The notes beneath the pieces are model-generated. The model did no database searches and had not been told where the DNA came from. It worked only from the letters and a program-made list of their open reading frames with translations. A DNA stretch of 64,000 nucleotides from SAR202 cluster bacterium (lineage in GTDB: Bacteria > Chloroflexota > Dehalococcoidia > UBA6926 > VFHL01), in contig VFHL01000007.1 in the NCBI GenBank assembly GCA_009392005.1, positions 53,052 to 117,051 of the forward strand, read 5' to 3'. The position numbers and the translations under genes are program-made. Shown piece after piece: positions 18,011-27,811 of this stretch (position 1 is its first letter; each line of letters begins with the position of its first letter).

Positions 18011-19800
18011 CAACAGCAGCAGATATCAAATCAACAATTGACATTGTTGAAGTCATAGGAGACTACGTCTCACTTGAGAAATCGGGACAATATTTCAAAG
18101 CGGTATGTCCATTCCACACTGAAAAAACCCCCTCATTTTTTGTCTTCCCTGAACGCAAATCATGGCGATGCTTTGGCGCATGCGCAGAGGGTGGAGATGT
18201 TTTTAGCTTCTTAATGAAACAAGAAAATCTTTCATTTGTTGAAGCCTTAAGATTTTTGGCCAACCAAGCTGGAATAAACATCCCGGAAAGTTCTCCAACT
18301 AAATCGAATGCGAATGAAAAAATAATCATTGCAAACCAACTTGCCTCAGATTATTACCATGATCGTTTGAAATCATCGCCTCTAGCAAATGATGCCCGTA
18401 TTTATGTTGAAAATCGCCATATCAGCACTGAATCGATTGTGAACTTCCAAATTGGCGTCAGTCCATCAAGTTGGGACGATCTCAAAAACCACCTGAAAGA
18501 TCGTGGTATAGATGAAGAGACTCAGCTACAAGCAGGCCTATTAGTACGTAGTGATACGGGATCAACATATGATCGTTTCCGTAACCGCCTCATGTTCCCC
18601 ATTAAAGATATGAATGGCAAAGTTGTTGGATTTGGTGGGCGAACACTAGACGACAGAAACCCAAAATATTTGAATACCGCTAAATCACCAGTCTTTGACA
18701 AAGGAGCCCTATTATATGGCTTGTACCATTCGCAAAAAGCCATTCGTGAATCGAAGACTGCTGTAATCGTTGAAGGCTACACAGACGTGATCCAAGCGCA
18801 CCAACATGGTTTTCAAAACGTAATCGCATCAATGGGAACCGCCCTCACGGTTCAGCAAGTGAACCTGTTACGAAATTTAGCCCAAAGATTTGTTCTAGCT
18901 TTAGATTCTGATACAGCGGGCCAAGCCGCCACAAGAAGAAGTCTTGAATCTTCGTGGGGGGTTTTTAATCGTTCATCAATCCCAACAAGCGGAAGAAGAA
19001 CTTTATTTGGACCCAGAGAATCTCAAGATATACGGATTGCCACATTGCCTAATGGAGTTGATCCAGACGACCTTATCACCAAGGATCCTACGCAATGGGA
19101 AATCTGTATAGATCAAGCACCTGAAGTACTCGACTATTTATTCGAATGGGAGGCATCACAGACCCAAACCGGTAATACTGCTGATAAACAACTAACAATA
19201 GAGCGCTTGTTTCCACTGATTGCCGGACTAGACAACTCATTTGAACAAGACCATTATTTTAATAAATTAGCGAGGATTCTAGAGATTGATGAAAAGGCAT
19301 TGATCGCTAGCGTCGGTCGACTTCGATCTCCACAAAAGAACACGCAGAAACCAAGAGAAGTAGTAACCTCTGCCCTTGAAAACATCGATACTGATCCACT
19401 CGAAGAACATCTTTTGGCTTTACTTGTTCAATTCCCGGAATTACATCTTGAAGTGGCGGAACTCGAATCAGAAGTGTTCTGGGTCCCACAAAATCGCCAC
19501 CTTTATGAATTAATCAAAGAAAAGGGACCAGATCTCCCGACAACGGAATTTGATCCTATATTCACTGAGCGTATCGGAGAGTTTAAAGATGCACCCTTAC
19601 CATCAGTGGATGGCAAAGCTCAAAGAGATGCACTAATTAGTTGTGCCGAGCGCTTAAAAGAACGTCACATCAGAGGAGTCATTCGAGACCAAAAAGCGCT
19701 AGATGGTGCATCAACAGGGAATTTTTCCAATGAATCTGATAGAATAGCTGCTCTTGAACGAGCTAGCCAGTTAACGGTAAAGTTTAAAGATATTGATTAG
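18007..19800 (+). CDS. dnaG: DNA primase
   Basis: 597 residues. The CHC2 zinc finger has C34 and H37 (CPFH) with C55 and C59 (CFGAC), a CxxxC spacing instead of the common CxxC. The RNA-polymerase domain and Toprim follow: VIVEGYTDVIQAHQHG and LALDSDTAGQAA. The C-terminal helicase-binding part is poorly conserved. It synthesises RNA primers at the replication fork. Gene order dgt-dnaG-rpoD is the macromolecular-synthesis arrangement seen in many bacteria. The 4 bp overlap with dgt and 39 bp gap to rpoD indicate an operon. Confidence 0.96.
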   Translation: MTTAADIKSTIDIVEVIGDYVSLEKSGQYFKAVCPFHTEKTPSFFVFPERKSWRCFGACAEGGDVFSFLMKQENLSFVEALRFLANQAGINIPESSPTKSNANEKIIIANQLASDYYHDRLKSSPLANDARIYVENRHISTESIVNFQIGVSPSSWDDLKNHLKDRGIDEETQLQAGLLVRSDTGSTYDRFRNRLMFPIKDMNGKVVGFGGRTLDDRNPKYLNTAKSPVFDKGALLYGLYHSQKAIRESKTAVIVEGYTDVIQAHQHGFQNVIASMGTALTVQQVNLLRNLAQRFVLALDSDTAGQAATRRSLESSWGVFNRSSIPTSGRRTLFGPRESQDIRIATLPNGVDPDDLITKDPTQWEICIDQAPEVLDYLFEWEASQTQTGNTADKQLTIERLFPLIAGLDNSFEQDHYFNKLARILEIDEKALIASVGRLRSPQKNTQKPREVVTSALENIDTDPLEEHLLALLVQFPELHLEVAELESEVFWVPQNRHLYELIKEKGPDLPTTEFDPIFTERIGEFKDAPLPSVDGKAQRDALISCAERLKERHIRGVIRDQKALDGASTGNFSNESDRIAALERASQLTVKFKDID

Positions 19801-19839
19801 AGAGAACTGACAAGGATTGTACTTGCCAAGGGGGAAAAG

Positions 19840-21327
19840 TTGATTAATCACAACGCAACCGAAACCGAAGAAGATGCAAGTCCTGTTGATGAGCGGGCAC
19901 TAGCTAAGGCGATCGTAGAGAAGGCAATGTCTGCCGCTCAGTCCGAAAACCGAAATGACGACCCTAATAATAGCCAAACGAAAGCTCCGACTAAAAAAGG
20001 AGCTGCAGCCGAAGGTGAACCTGAACTCATGGATGACTCGGTCAGAATGTATCTCCGTGAAATTGGGCGCGTCTATCTCTTGAGTGCTGACGATGAAAAA
20101 AGACTTGCACGCCAAATGGAAGGTTGGAAGGAAATTCCAAACCTTGAACATACTGTAGAGGAAAATGAAGGCGTCTTCCCTTCCCCTTTGGACACGACAA
20201 TGCTGATTCTAAATAAACTAGTTCAATATATAGCAATCGGAGATGCTCTTGCTGACAACGTAAACATAGATCCACCCCTCACAATTGGTAAAGCAATGCT
20301 TGATCCGGACCTTCGAGCAGCAATTGACGTGGAAATGAATCCAGACAGGGTTGAAATCCTAGCTGATGCGATGGGAATAGAAGCGGCATGCCAACACGAG
20401 GGAGAACATCTAGATGTTGAGAAAAGTATTATCGGATTTTCTCTCTACAGTTGGCTATTGCCACCACACATTCTTGAGGTTATAGACCAAGAAACGACAC
20501 TCGAAGATCTAAAAAGTTTACTCGAAGATCCTGATTTTATTGATCGCATCCGCGATCTATCTCCACAATACAGAGCTCACTTTGATCAAATAAAGCAACA
20601 AGGAATCGAAGCTCAAAGCCACTTAGTAGAAGCAAATCTGCGACTAGTCGTTAGCGTTGCAAAAAAATATATTGGTCGAGGAATGTCTCTCTTAGATCTC
20701 ATCCAAGAAGGTAATATTGGTCTCATCCGTGCAGTTGAAAAGTTTGACTACCGAAAAGGATATAAGTTCAGTACTTATGCAACATGGTGGATCAGGCAGG
20801 CAATCACACGAGCGATTGCCGACCAAGCTCGCACAATACGCATACCCGTTCATATGGTAGAAACAATTAACAAATTACAAAGAGAAAATCGACGGTTGGT
20901 ACAGGAATATGGCCGCGAGCCAACTACCGAAGAGATCGCGTCAGGAATGGAGATAACTCCTGACAAGGTCCGCGAAATATTAAAAATATCGCAAGAACCC
21001 GTTTCCCTTGAGACTCCTATTGGAGAAGAAGAAGATAGCCATCTTGGTGATTTTATTGAAGATCGTTCTGCTCTCGCACCAGCTGACGCTGCATCTCACC
21101 AATTACTTAAAGAACAAATTAAAGATGTGCTCCACACCTTAAGCATTCGTGAACGGCGAGTACTGCAATTACGATTTGGACTTCAGGATGGACGTAGCAG
21201 GACATTAGAAGAAGTAGGACGTGAATTTGGGGTCACCCGGGAGCGCATCCGGCAAATCGAAGCGAAAGCTCTACGTAAGCTTCGACATCCAACTCGCAGC
21301 AGGCGACTACGAGATTTCCTAGAGTAA
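19840..21327 (+). CDS. rpoD: RNA polymerase primary sigma factor (RpoD/SigA)
   Basis: 495 residues. Region 1.2 is [21 protein letters not shown], followed by a variable non-conserved region of about 120 residues. Region 2 includes [20 protein letters not shown] and the -10 recognition helix [15 protein letters not shown]. Region 3 and region 4.2 ([20 protein letters not shown]) follow, ending RRLRDFLE. All primary-sigma features are present. The start is TTG at 19840 with the Shine-Dalgarno aaggggg 5 bp away; no ATG is suitably placed. Last gene of the dgt-dnaG-rpoD unit. Confidence 0.96.
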   Translation: MINHNATETEEDASPVDERALAKAIVEKAMSAAQSENRNDDPNNSQTKAPTKKGAAAEGEPELMDDSVRMYLREIGRVYLLSADDEKRLARQMEGWKEIPNLEHTVEENEGVFPSPLDTTMLILNKLVQYIAIGDALADNVNIDPPLTIGKAMLDPDLRAAIDVEMNPDRVEILADAMGIEAACQHEGEHLDVEKSIIGFSLYSWLLPPHILEVIDQETTLEDLKSLLEDPDFIDRIRDLSPQYRAHFDQIKQQGIEAQSHLVEANLRLVVSVAKKYIGRGMSLLDLIQEGNIGLIRAVEKFDYRKGYKFSTYATWWIRQAITRAIADQARTIRIPVHMVETINKLQRENRRLVQEYGREPTTEEIASGMEITPDKVREILKISQEPVSLETPIGEEEDSHLGDFIEDRSALAPADAASHQLLKEQIKDVLHTLSIRERRVLQLRFGLQDGRSRTLEEVGREFGVTRERIRQIEAKALRKLRHPTRSRRLRDFLE

Positions 21328-21932
21328 TTCGCACCGTAAACATAACAAGCGATATCATCCCAATAGCTAAAAGGCTCTTCAACCCAACAGCATAAAGCTT
21401 TGGTCCTGTTTCCTGCGAGTTGAAATAATGCCTTCACTATAAACATCACTGTAATAAACAAATCTAGCAAGATCTCGATAAAGAGACTCCATATCGCAAA
21501 TCTGATTTCGATTATCAAATTTTCCTAGCCGGGCGTATTCTCATTCTACATTCACATAGTTTTTACTGTGTGTGTCGCTCTTTTCATGCGACCATCTCGC
21601 AGTCCAGACTTCCTCCACGAAAATGTTTAGTAGCTAGCGTTAATCCTTTGATTGTCTTTTCACACATACCATAAAGGAGCCTATTGACAGGTTTATTTGG
21701 CACAATACCAGCAACTGCCGTGAGCGGCGTGATCATCACGAGGAGTGAGTGCTGTTCATCAGTTTCTTTTACCATCGTCCGATTCATTTAAGGTTCACAA
21801 TGTATTCGCTATTACTCACCAGCCAGACCAACATCACTCCATGCCTTGTTAACTCATCTATATTGGAGCACAAAAAAGGGGTGGCACTTTATAAGTGCCA
21901 CCCCTTTAGTATCAAATTAGGAAAGAATTCTT
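21328..21932. other. Intergenic region after rpoD with no clear gene
   Basis: 605 bp between convergent rpoD and the permease operon. I see no recognisable gene. One 67-codon ORF on the minus strand (21584-21787, beginning MNRTMVKETDEQHSLL) has no known motif and no clear Shine-Dalgarno, and is left uncalled. The bidirectional terminator lies near the right end. Confidence 0.5.
21875..21907. terminator. Bidirectional intrinsic terminator
   Basis: Perfect 15 bp stem (AAAGGGGTGGCACTT / AAGTGCCACCCCTTT) with a 3-base loop, flanked by A and T runs, between convergent rpoD and the ABC permease operon. It can end transcription from both sides. Confidence 0.9.
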
Positions 21933-22844
21933 TTAGCGACGGAGCCGTGGATCCATCACATCACGTACTGCATCACCAAACAAGTTCATTCCGAAAACTG
22001 CAAAGCTAAGGAAAACTCCAGGCCATATAATCATATGAGGAGCAGACTCAGCGTACTGCTGAACGTTACCACTCAGCATGCCGCCCCATGAAGGATGGGG
22101 TGGAGGGACTCCAAGACCTAGGAAGCTTAATGAAGCTTCTGCAACAATCGCTGCACCCAAAGCAGCCGTTATGACGACGAGCCAAGGTGCTAGACTATTT
22201 GGAATCATATGCTTGAATAGCATGCGGTTCCCAGTCGCTCCAATCGCTAACGCAGCCATAATGAATTCTCTCTCGCGAATACTCACTGCTTGAGACCTAG
22301 TGATACGTGTAACACGAGGTATGTAAGGAACTGATATCGCAAGAGCACACTTATCTACTCCAAAACCCAATGCTGCTACTACAGCCATTGCGAGTATAAG
22401 GGAAGGGAACGCTTGGAACATGTCCACAAATCTTTGTAGAATAATGTCAAATTTCCCGCCAAGATAGGCGCTTAGAGTTCCAAGAATACCACCTGTAATT
22501 CCACCAAGGGTCACTGCAGCAAACCCCATAAATAAGGAAATTCGTGCGCCATACACCAGGCGGGTGTACATGTCGCGTCCAAACTGATCGGTTCCAAGCC
22601 AATATGTGCTATTCGGTCCTTGCAATCGATCAACTGCGTGCATTTCAAACTGGCCAAAAGGCGTGAGGATAGGAGCCGCACCTGCCATGAGCAGAAGGAT
22701 TGCTATCACGAGCACACCTGCTAGCCCAAGAGGCTTCTTCTTCCACGTATTCCAGATACGCCAGGTGATGGAGCGCTGAGGCCGCACCCACTGTATCTCT
22801 TCTTCTATCTCAACGCTTTCTTGTTGAGCATCCTGTTGTGCCAT
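21933..22844 (-). CDS. ABC transporter permease, DppC/OppC family
   Basis: 303 residues with an OppC-type N-terminal cytoplasmic segment and first membrane helix, then the binding-protein-dependent permease core. The EAA loop region reads REREFIMAALAIGATGNRMLFKHMIPN. HPSWGGML and DPRLRR at the C-terminus are typical of DppC. It forms half of the membrane channel of a peptide/nickel-type importer. The Shine-Dalgarno aagggagg precedes the ATG. It is downstream of the DppB-like gene in one operon; no binding protein or ATPase genes are within the window, so the substrate is unknown. Confidence 0.9.
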   Translation of the reverse strand: MAQQDAQQESVEIEEEIQWVRPQRSITWRIWNTWKKKPLGLAGVLVIAILLLMAGAAPILTPFGQFEMHAVDRLQGPNSTYWLGTDQFGRDMYTRLVYGARISLFMGFAAVTLGGITGGILGTLSAYLGGKFDIILQRFVDMFQAFPSLILAMAVVAALGFGVDKCALAISVPYIPRVTRITRSQAVSIREREFIMAALAIGATGNRMLFKHMIPNSLAPWLVVITAALGAAIVAEASLSFLGLGVPPPHPSWGGMLSGNVQQYAESAPHMIIWPGVFLSFAVFGMNLFGDAVRDVMDPRLRR

Positions 22845-22894
22845 ATCAAGGGCCTCCCTTAATTTGGTTCTTTATTAAGACACTACCCGCTGGT

Positions 22895-23848
22895 TTAATA
22901 TCGAATTCTAGGATCTAACCATCCATACATAAGGTCGACGAGCAAATTACTCAAAACAACCGTTACCGCAACAAGTGCAACCATCATCTGGGTTACAGGA
23001 TAATCGCGCTGCGTAATTGAATTTACTAACATCAACCCGACGCCAGGTATCCCAAACACTTGCTCAGTAACAACAAGCCCTCCGACAGCAATCGGAATCT
23101 GCAATCCATAAAGAGTTACGACCGGAATCAAGGCGTTCCGCATAGCGTGTCGAACTATGATAATCCGCTCAGTTAACCCTTTCGATCGTGCAGTTCGTAT
23201 GTAATCTTCACGTAGAACTTCAAGCATCGTAGATCGCATCATCCGCAGTGGGGTTGATGCAGTCGCTAGTCCCAAAACAACAGATGGCCAAATCAATTGG
23301 GCCAAGTTAGCTCCAGGTCTCTCCCATATCGGAATGTATCCCTGTTCTGGTATCCAATCAAAAACACGAATCAAGAATAAGATGGTCATCAGACCAAACC
23401 AGAACGTTGGCAGGGAATTAAATGCAAACGCGAACGATCTTAATACGTAATCCGGCCATCTATCCTGATACAGAGCGCTCAGTATGCCAAACGGAATAGC
23501 AAGAGACGCACTAATACTGATCAGCATTATGCCAACTTGAAGAGAAATCGGCCATTTCCGCCTGAACAGGTCAATCGTCGGTATCCTATACCAGAAGGAG
23601 TCACCGAAATCACCCTTAATCATTCCTCCCATCCAAACAACGTACTGAATGTGCATTGGTTTATCTAAACCAAACTGCGCACGAACCTTAGCAAGCTGTT
23701 CAGGGCTGACTTCTCCGCCCTCTTCACCGCCAAGCATCATAACCGCAACGTCGCCAGGTGCAACCCGCATCAAGATAAAAACAATCAGCGTCGCTCCCCA
23801 AAGAGTTGGAATTGCTAACAGCATTCTACGTGTGACGTAACCCCACAT
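22895..23848 (-). CDS. ABC transporter permease, DppB/OppB family
   Basis: 317 residues. MWGYVTRRMLLAIPTLWGAT is a standard DppB start, followed by the periplasmic loop with GLDKPMHIQYVVWM. The EAA-type loop is DYIRTARSKGLTERIIIVRHAMRNALIP and the end is DLMYGWLDPRIRY. First gene of a two-gene operon with the DppC-like permease 50 bp later. Shine-Dalgarno aaggagag before the ATG. The missing solute-binding protein and ATPases must be encoded elsewhere or be shared. Confidence 0.92.
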   Translation of the reverse strand: MWGYVTRRMLLAIPTLWGATLIVFILMRVAPGDVAVMMLGGEEGGEVSPEQLAKVRAQFGLDKPMHIQYVVWMGGMIKGDFGDSFWYRIPTIDLFRRKWPISLQVGIMLISISASLAIPFGILSALYQDRWPDYVLRSFAFAFNSLPTFWFGLMTILFLIRVFDWIPEQGYIPIWERPGANLAQLIWPSVVLGLATASTPLRMMRSTMLEVLREDYIRTARSKGLTERIIIVRHAMRNALIPVVTLYGLQIPIAVGGLVVTEQVFGIPGVGLMLVNSITQRDYPVTQMMVALVAVTVVLSNLLVDLMYGWLDPRIRY

Positions 23849-24215
23849 AGGCCTCTCTCCTTTTCCTCAAGCACCTAGAATAGATTACTCGAACGATGCG
23901 TCAACCAGACCCACGAAACCCTTCTCGTGTCGCCCAGTCATGAGCCCAAAGAACAACTTCTGCCCTTGGCTCGAGGACATATACTAATGGTCGCAAGAAT
24001 AACCAAGTGGCCTAGCAGTGTCAAGGCATATCCACGATGGAAATTAGATTCCAAATAGCAATAGTATGATTCACATCACCGTATTTAAAATCAAGTGAAA
24101 AAAATATGCGCATCGTATTTTCAAGCATACTCCGCAGCATACCCTCTCTAGCGGATGATCCACGCCCAATATCCAGCCGTAAATCAATACAAATTCAAAA
24201 CATCGTTAGCCTATA
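23849..24215. other. Intergenic region between permease operon and tRNA genes
   Basis: About 370 bp with no credible gene on either strand. It should contain the permease operon promoter reading left, but no clear -35/-10 pair is visible. The tRNA promoter follows at its right edge. Confidence 0.45.
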
Positions 24216-24244
24216 TTGAGGGACAGAATACACAGTGCTACAAT
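24216..24244 (+). promoter_or_regulatory. Predicted promoter of tRNA-His/tRNA-Arg
   Basis: TTGAGG (24216-24221), 17 bp spacer, TACAAT (24239-24244), ending 16 bp before the tRNA-His 5' end. Confidence 0.55.
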
Positions 24245-24260
24245 GAACGACGCGTTCATG

Positions 24261-24335
24261 GTGGGCGTGGCCAAGTGGTAAGGCGCCAGGTTGTGGCCCT
24301 GGAGATCGTGGGTTCAAGTCCCATCGCTCACCCCA
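24261..24335 (+). tRNA. tRNA-His (GTG)
   Basis: The acceptor stem GTGGGCG pairs with CGCTCAC. The anticodon loop TTGTGGC gives anticodon GTG. The T-loop is GGTTCAAGTCC and CCA is encoded. A G at 24260 lies opposite discriminator C73, the G-1 identity element of tRNA-His. It is separated from the next tRNA by 2 bp, so both are likely cut from one transcript. Confidence 0.95.
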
Positions 24336-24337
24336 GC

Positions 24338-24414
24338 GCGCCCGTAGCTCAGCGGAATAGAGCACTGGTCTTCGGAACCAGGGGTCGTGGGTTCGAATCC
24401 TACCGGGCGTGCCA
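24338..24414 (+). tRNA. tRNA-Arg (TCG)
   Basis: The acceptor stem GCGCCCG pairs with CGGGCGT. Anticodon stem CTGGT/ACCAG encloses loop CTTCGGA, anticodon TCG (reads CGA/CGG). T-loop GGTTCGAATCC, CCA encoded. Transcribed with tRNA-His. Confidence 0.95.
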
Positions 24415-25255
24415 ACGAATTCAAAACCCCGAGAGAGCATCTTACGCGATCACAAAAGCCTGAGAATCACTGCTCTCTTTAGGGATTTTATCCTCAACCG
24501 ATGCCACTTAGAACGACATCGAAAATATAACACCTTGCTCTGATATCTTTGACCTTAAAAGAACTTCTTCGTATACCTTTGTTGACAAGATCATTTCGCA
24601 TACCCCTCCACCTAAGTGCACAATGAGCTTTATGCATTTTTGATATTTGATTCGGCATCGCAAGTCCAAATGACAAAAGTCAATTCTCAATCGGCCATAC
24701 CTCACAATGAATATTCTGATCCTTTTAGCAAGAGCTATTCTGAAAACCAGGCACTTGACTCTGAGGAATAGAGTGCTATTATTTCAACCAGGTTCTATAC
24801 TAGGTTCTTAAAAGATTCTAGACCCAGTCATAGATTTAACAACTGGAATGTTTGTACACAACGAAAGGGGTACTGCAAGAAACTAAAAGGGAATGAAATA
24901 TAAACGCAGTGATTCTGCATAGGCCCAGGCTGGAGTCGAAGCCCGTTCGTCAAACTATATGTCCTATCTTGGATCCATTAGTTCGCGCAATCCTCATGCA
25001 CTTTGCCTTTACAAAGAATGTGGTTTCTTTACCCTCCCTCCAGCCTCGGCGTGGGTAGCATCACGGCAATACAGTTAGAATTTCACGCCCGACAAATCCA
25101 GATTCGGATTTCCTAAAACAAAACGGGAAAAACACTGAATGCCTCAAAAAGCCGGAATTTGGGAACTCTGAAGATCTATCAGGTGGATTAAAAAACAGGA
25201 TCGAGTATCCGCCACCAAAGCAACTGAATAATTGAGGACATACCAGGAGGATTCA
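24415..25255 (+). other. Long non-coding stretch upstream of ftsA with possible structured RNA
   Basis: 841 bp with no protein gene. A good promoter lies at 24755-24782, over 450 bp before ftsA. Downstream of it, AGGCTGGAG (24927-24935) is perfectly complementary to CTCCAGCCT (25038-25046), enclosing about 100 bases, with a GCAG/CTGC hairpin just before at 24906-24918. It could be a long ftsA leader or an independent small RNA. I tested it by eye against RNase P RNA, tmRNA, SRP RNA and 6S RNA hallmarks and found no match. Confidence 0.4.
24755..24782 (+). promoter_or_regulatory. Predicted sigma-70 promoter upstream of ftsA
   Basis: TTGACT (24755-24760), 16 bp spacer, TATTAT (24777-24782). 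Transcription would begin near 24790, leaving a leader of about 465 bases before ftsA. Confidence 0.5.
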
Positions 25256-26491
25256 ATGGAGGACCGCCAGCAAACAAACCTGGTAGCAATCGATGTAGGG
25301 ACCACAAAGGTTTGCACGCTCGTTGCACAGGTCAATCCTGAAGGACGGGTCCAATTGCTCGGATATGGCGTCACAAAATCGGCGGGCATCCGCAAGGGTG
25401 TAGTTGTCGACATGGATCTTGCGCAAGAAGCGACAAGTGCGTCAATCTTGGAAGCAAAACGGTCAAGTGGAACCACGTTTAACGAGGCATATGTCGGCTT
25501 CACAGGGGACCAGGTTGTGTCCAAGAATGCAATTGGCAACGCATCTCTCGATAGCAGCCGTCCCATCACAACAGACGATCTTTACAAAGCGCAGGCAGAT
25601 GCTGGCACCCCTTGGGAAGACGACAGCGACGAACTCTTACATGTAATCCCGCTTGGATACACTGTTGATGGCCAAGCATGCGATAACGAACCAATTGGCA
25701 TGCATGGAGGGAATTTACTAACAAAACACCATGTCATCTCAATGCCTCCAGCTCCTTTACGAAACTTAAAAACAGTCATCGAAGGCGCGGGAATCCGTGT
25801 TCAGGGTATGGTCTTAGAACCGATCGCAAGCGGCGAATCCGTCCTAACTGATGATGAAATGCAAAGAGGGGTTGCAATCATCGACATAGGTGGAGGCACA
25901 TCAGATATAGCATTATTTCACAGAGGAAAACCCATCCATACGACAATACTTCCAGTTGGTGGGCATCAGATCACTAACGACATTGCACTAATGCTCGGGA
26001 CTCCATATGTTTCCGCGAATGATTTAAAAATAAACTACGGCGGAGCATCACCCAACAATCAGGAGGAGCCAATTCGGGTCCCCAGTGTTGGCGCTCAAAA
26101 TTCTCGCACCGTTTCTCCAATTGAATTGAATCTAATTATTCGCGCTAGAATCAATGAGCTTTTCCATATCGCTTCAAAGCGACTGTCAAACCCAGAACTA
26201 AAAAACCTCATGCCCGGTGGACCGGCAGGATTAGTGATTACTGGTGGGACTTCGCACCTACAGGGGATTGCACGTGCCGCAAACGATATTTTCCATATGC
26301 CCGTAAGACTAGGTACGCCAGAAGGAATTGATTTAATGCCTGATTCATTAAACAATCCCGAATTTGCTGCAGCGAGTGGAATGCTTCTGTGGGCGAATAA
26401 AGATCTTAAAAAGAAAAAAACCGCCCTGAATCTTAGTTCAAATACAACGCAACGCATTACAGGATGGATGCGCAATCTTCTGAAGGTTTGA
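25256..26491 (+). CDS. ftsA: Cell division protein FtsA
   Basis: 411 residues of the actin-like ATPase family. Phosphate 1 is VAIDVGTTKVCTLVA, the 1C subdomain region is VVVDMDLA, phosphate 2 is VAIIDIGGGTSDIALF and the adenosine motif is GGPAGLVITGGTS. The C-terminus ends with a basic amphipathic stretch (RITGWMRNLLKV), the expected membrane-targeting helix. FtsA tethers FtsZ to the membrane. ATG 25256 has the Shine-Dalgarno aggagg 5 bp upstream; a TTG 24 bp earlier is ignored. ftsZ follows after 75 bp. Confidence 0.93.
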   Translation: MEDRQQTNLVAIDVGTTKVCTLVAQVNPEGRVQLLGYGVTKSAGIRKGVVVDMDLAQEATSASILEAKRSSGTTFNEAYVGFTGDQVVSKNAIGNASLDSSRPITTDDLYKAQADAGTPWEDDSDELLHVIPLGYTVDGQACDNEPIGMHGGNLLTKHHVISMPPAPLRNLKTVIEGAGIRVQGMVLEPIASGESVLTDDEMQRGVAIIDIGGGTSDIALFHRGKPIHTTILPVGGHQITNDIALMLGTPYVSANDLKINYGGASPNNQEEPIRVPSVGAQNSRTVSPIELNLIIRARINELFHIASKRLSNPELKNLMPGGPAGLVITGGTSHLQGIARAANDIFHMPVRLGTPEGIDLMPDSLNNPEFAAASGMLLWANKDLKKKKTALNLSSNTTQRITGWMRNLLKV

Positions 26492-26566
26492 TAGAAATGA
26501 TTTTTACCAAAAACAAGGCAATATATATTCGCTGCAATAGCTTCCATTTTAGAAGGAGAAAATGAA

Positions 26567-27649
26567 ATGGCCGTTCCTCAAGATCTTGATGGGTTAGCAA
26601 AAATTAAGGTGATGGGTGTTGGTGGAGGTGGATGCAATGCCATTGCAAGAATGGCAAGAGAGCAAATTGAAGGTGTTGAATTGATCGCTGTGAACACAGA
26701 TGCTCAAGCACTCATGCAATCTGAAGTGCCTCTTCGAATACGAATTGGGGATGAAATAACCCGTGGTTTGGGAGTTGGAGGCGACCCTGAAATTGGCCGA
26801 GGGGCTGCCGAAGAAAGCCGTGAAGAAATAAAAGAGGCCATACAGGGCTCTGACATGGTATTTATCGCAGCGGGCATGGGTGGAGGAACCGGAACCGGAG
26901 CAGCGCCTGTAATAGCCGAATGTGCTCGTGAAGCAGGCGCCTTAACTGTAGCTGTGGTAACTGAGCCTTTCCTTTTTGAGGGCAGGAAGAGAAGCAAGAA
27001 TGCGGAAAGCGGTCTAGATCTTTTGAAGCAACATGTTGATACCCTTCTTGTGGTGCCAAATGATCGTCTGATGGAGGTGGCTGGGGATGATGTCCCGTGG
27101 CAGGACGCGTTCAAGATGGTTGATGACGTTTTGCATCAAGGAATTCTTTCGATCGTCGAGTTAGTCACCGTCGCCGGTGATATTAATCTGGATTTCGCGG
27201 ACGTAAAAAGCGTAATGAGCAACTCAGGACAAGCCCTCATGGCAATCGGCCGTGCTACTGGCGAAGATCGCGCTATTGAAGCGGCACGGGCTGCGATAGC
27301 AAACCCATTACTGGACCTTGATATTCGTGGGGCAAAGGGTGTTTTGTTTAATGTTACAGGTGGTACTGATTTGAAACTAGCGGAAGTCAACGCATCAGCA
27401 GAGATGATTCGCGAGGCCATTGATCCAGACGCAAACATCATCATAGGATTCGTCACCGATGTAAAAATGGAAGGCGAAGTCAAAATCACCATAATAGCTA
27501 CAGGATTCGACAAACAGGACGAAAATGTCCCAGAGGAAAAGGTCGATGAGATGTTGGCTGCTGCTCTCAGCGAGGATTTGGACATCCCTCCATTTATGCG
27601 CCGAAAAGCAGGCCAAAAGAATGGGACGGGAAGATTATCAGGCTTTTAA
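26567..27649 (+). CDS. ftsZ: Cell division GTPase FtsZ
   Basis: 360 residues. Tubulin signature GMGGGTGTG at 103-111, N-terminal VMGVGGGGCNAIARM, T7 loop NLDFADVKSVM. The C-terminal conserved peptide is LDIPPFMRR, followed by a short basic tail. The linker between core and tail is very short, so this is a compact FtsZ. It polymerises into the Z ring, anchored by the FtsA encoded just upstream. ATG 26567 is preferred over an out-of-frame ATG at 26562; the Shine-Dalgarno agaaggag is 8 bp away. Confidence 0.97.
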   Translation: MAVPQDLDGLAKIKVMGVGGGGCNAIARMAREQIEGVELIAVNTDAQALMQSEVPLRIRIGDEITRGLGVGGDPEIGRGAAEESREEIKEAIQGSDMVFIAAGMGGGTGTGAAPVIAECAREAGALTVAVVTEPFLFEGRKRSKNAESGLDLLKQHVDTLLVVPNDRLMEVAGDDVPWQDAFKMVDDVLHQGILSIVELVTVAGDINLDFADVKSVMSNSGQALMAIGRATGEDRAIEAARAAIANPLLDLDIRGAKGVLFNVTGGTDLKLAEVNASAEMIREAIDPDANIIIGFVTDVKMEGEVKITIIATGFDKQDENVPEEKVDEMLAAALSEDLDIPPFMRRKAGQKNGTGRLSGF

Positions 27650-27811
27650 TTAGCGGTAACTTCTAGATCCAATTCGTTAAGTTTGGCTTCTTGATGGTGG
27701 ATCCTAGTTAGAAAACCAACGAGTTTGGAAGCTATATCCGTGTCAATTTATACTCCAAAGATAGCTGTTGTATACTGATCTGACTAACGCGCAAAGGAGT
27801 CCATAGCGCAA

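Noticed and set aside
21584..21787. 67-codon minus-strand ORF in the rpoD downstream region
   Set aside because: No recognisable motif, weak ribosome-binding site, and no neighbour context; kept only as a note.
24790..25240. RNase P RNA, tmRNA, SRP RNA, 6S RNA or tRNA-Sec upstream of ftsA
   Set aside because: None of their conserved sequence blocks are visible; only generic pairing was found.
27136..27585. 149-codon antisense frame inside ftsZ
   Set aside because: Ser/Ala/Thr-rich shadow of the ftsZ coding frame; similar shadows occur within most genes here.
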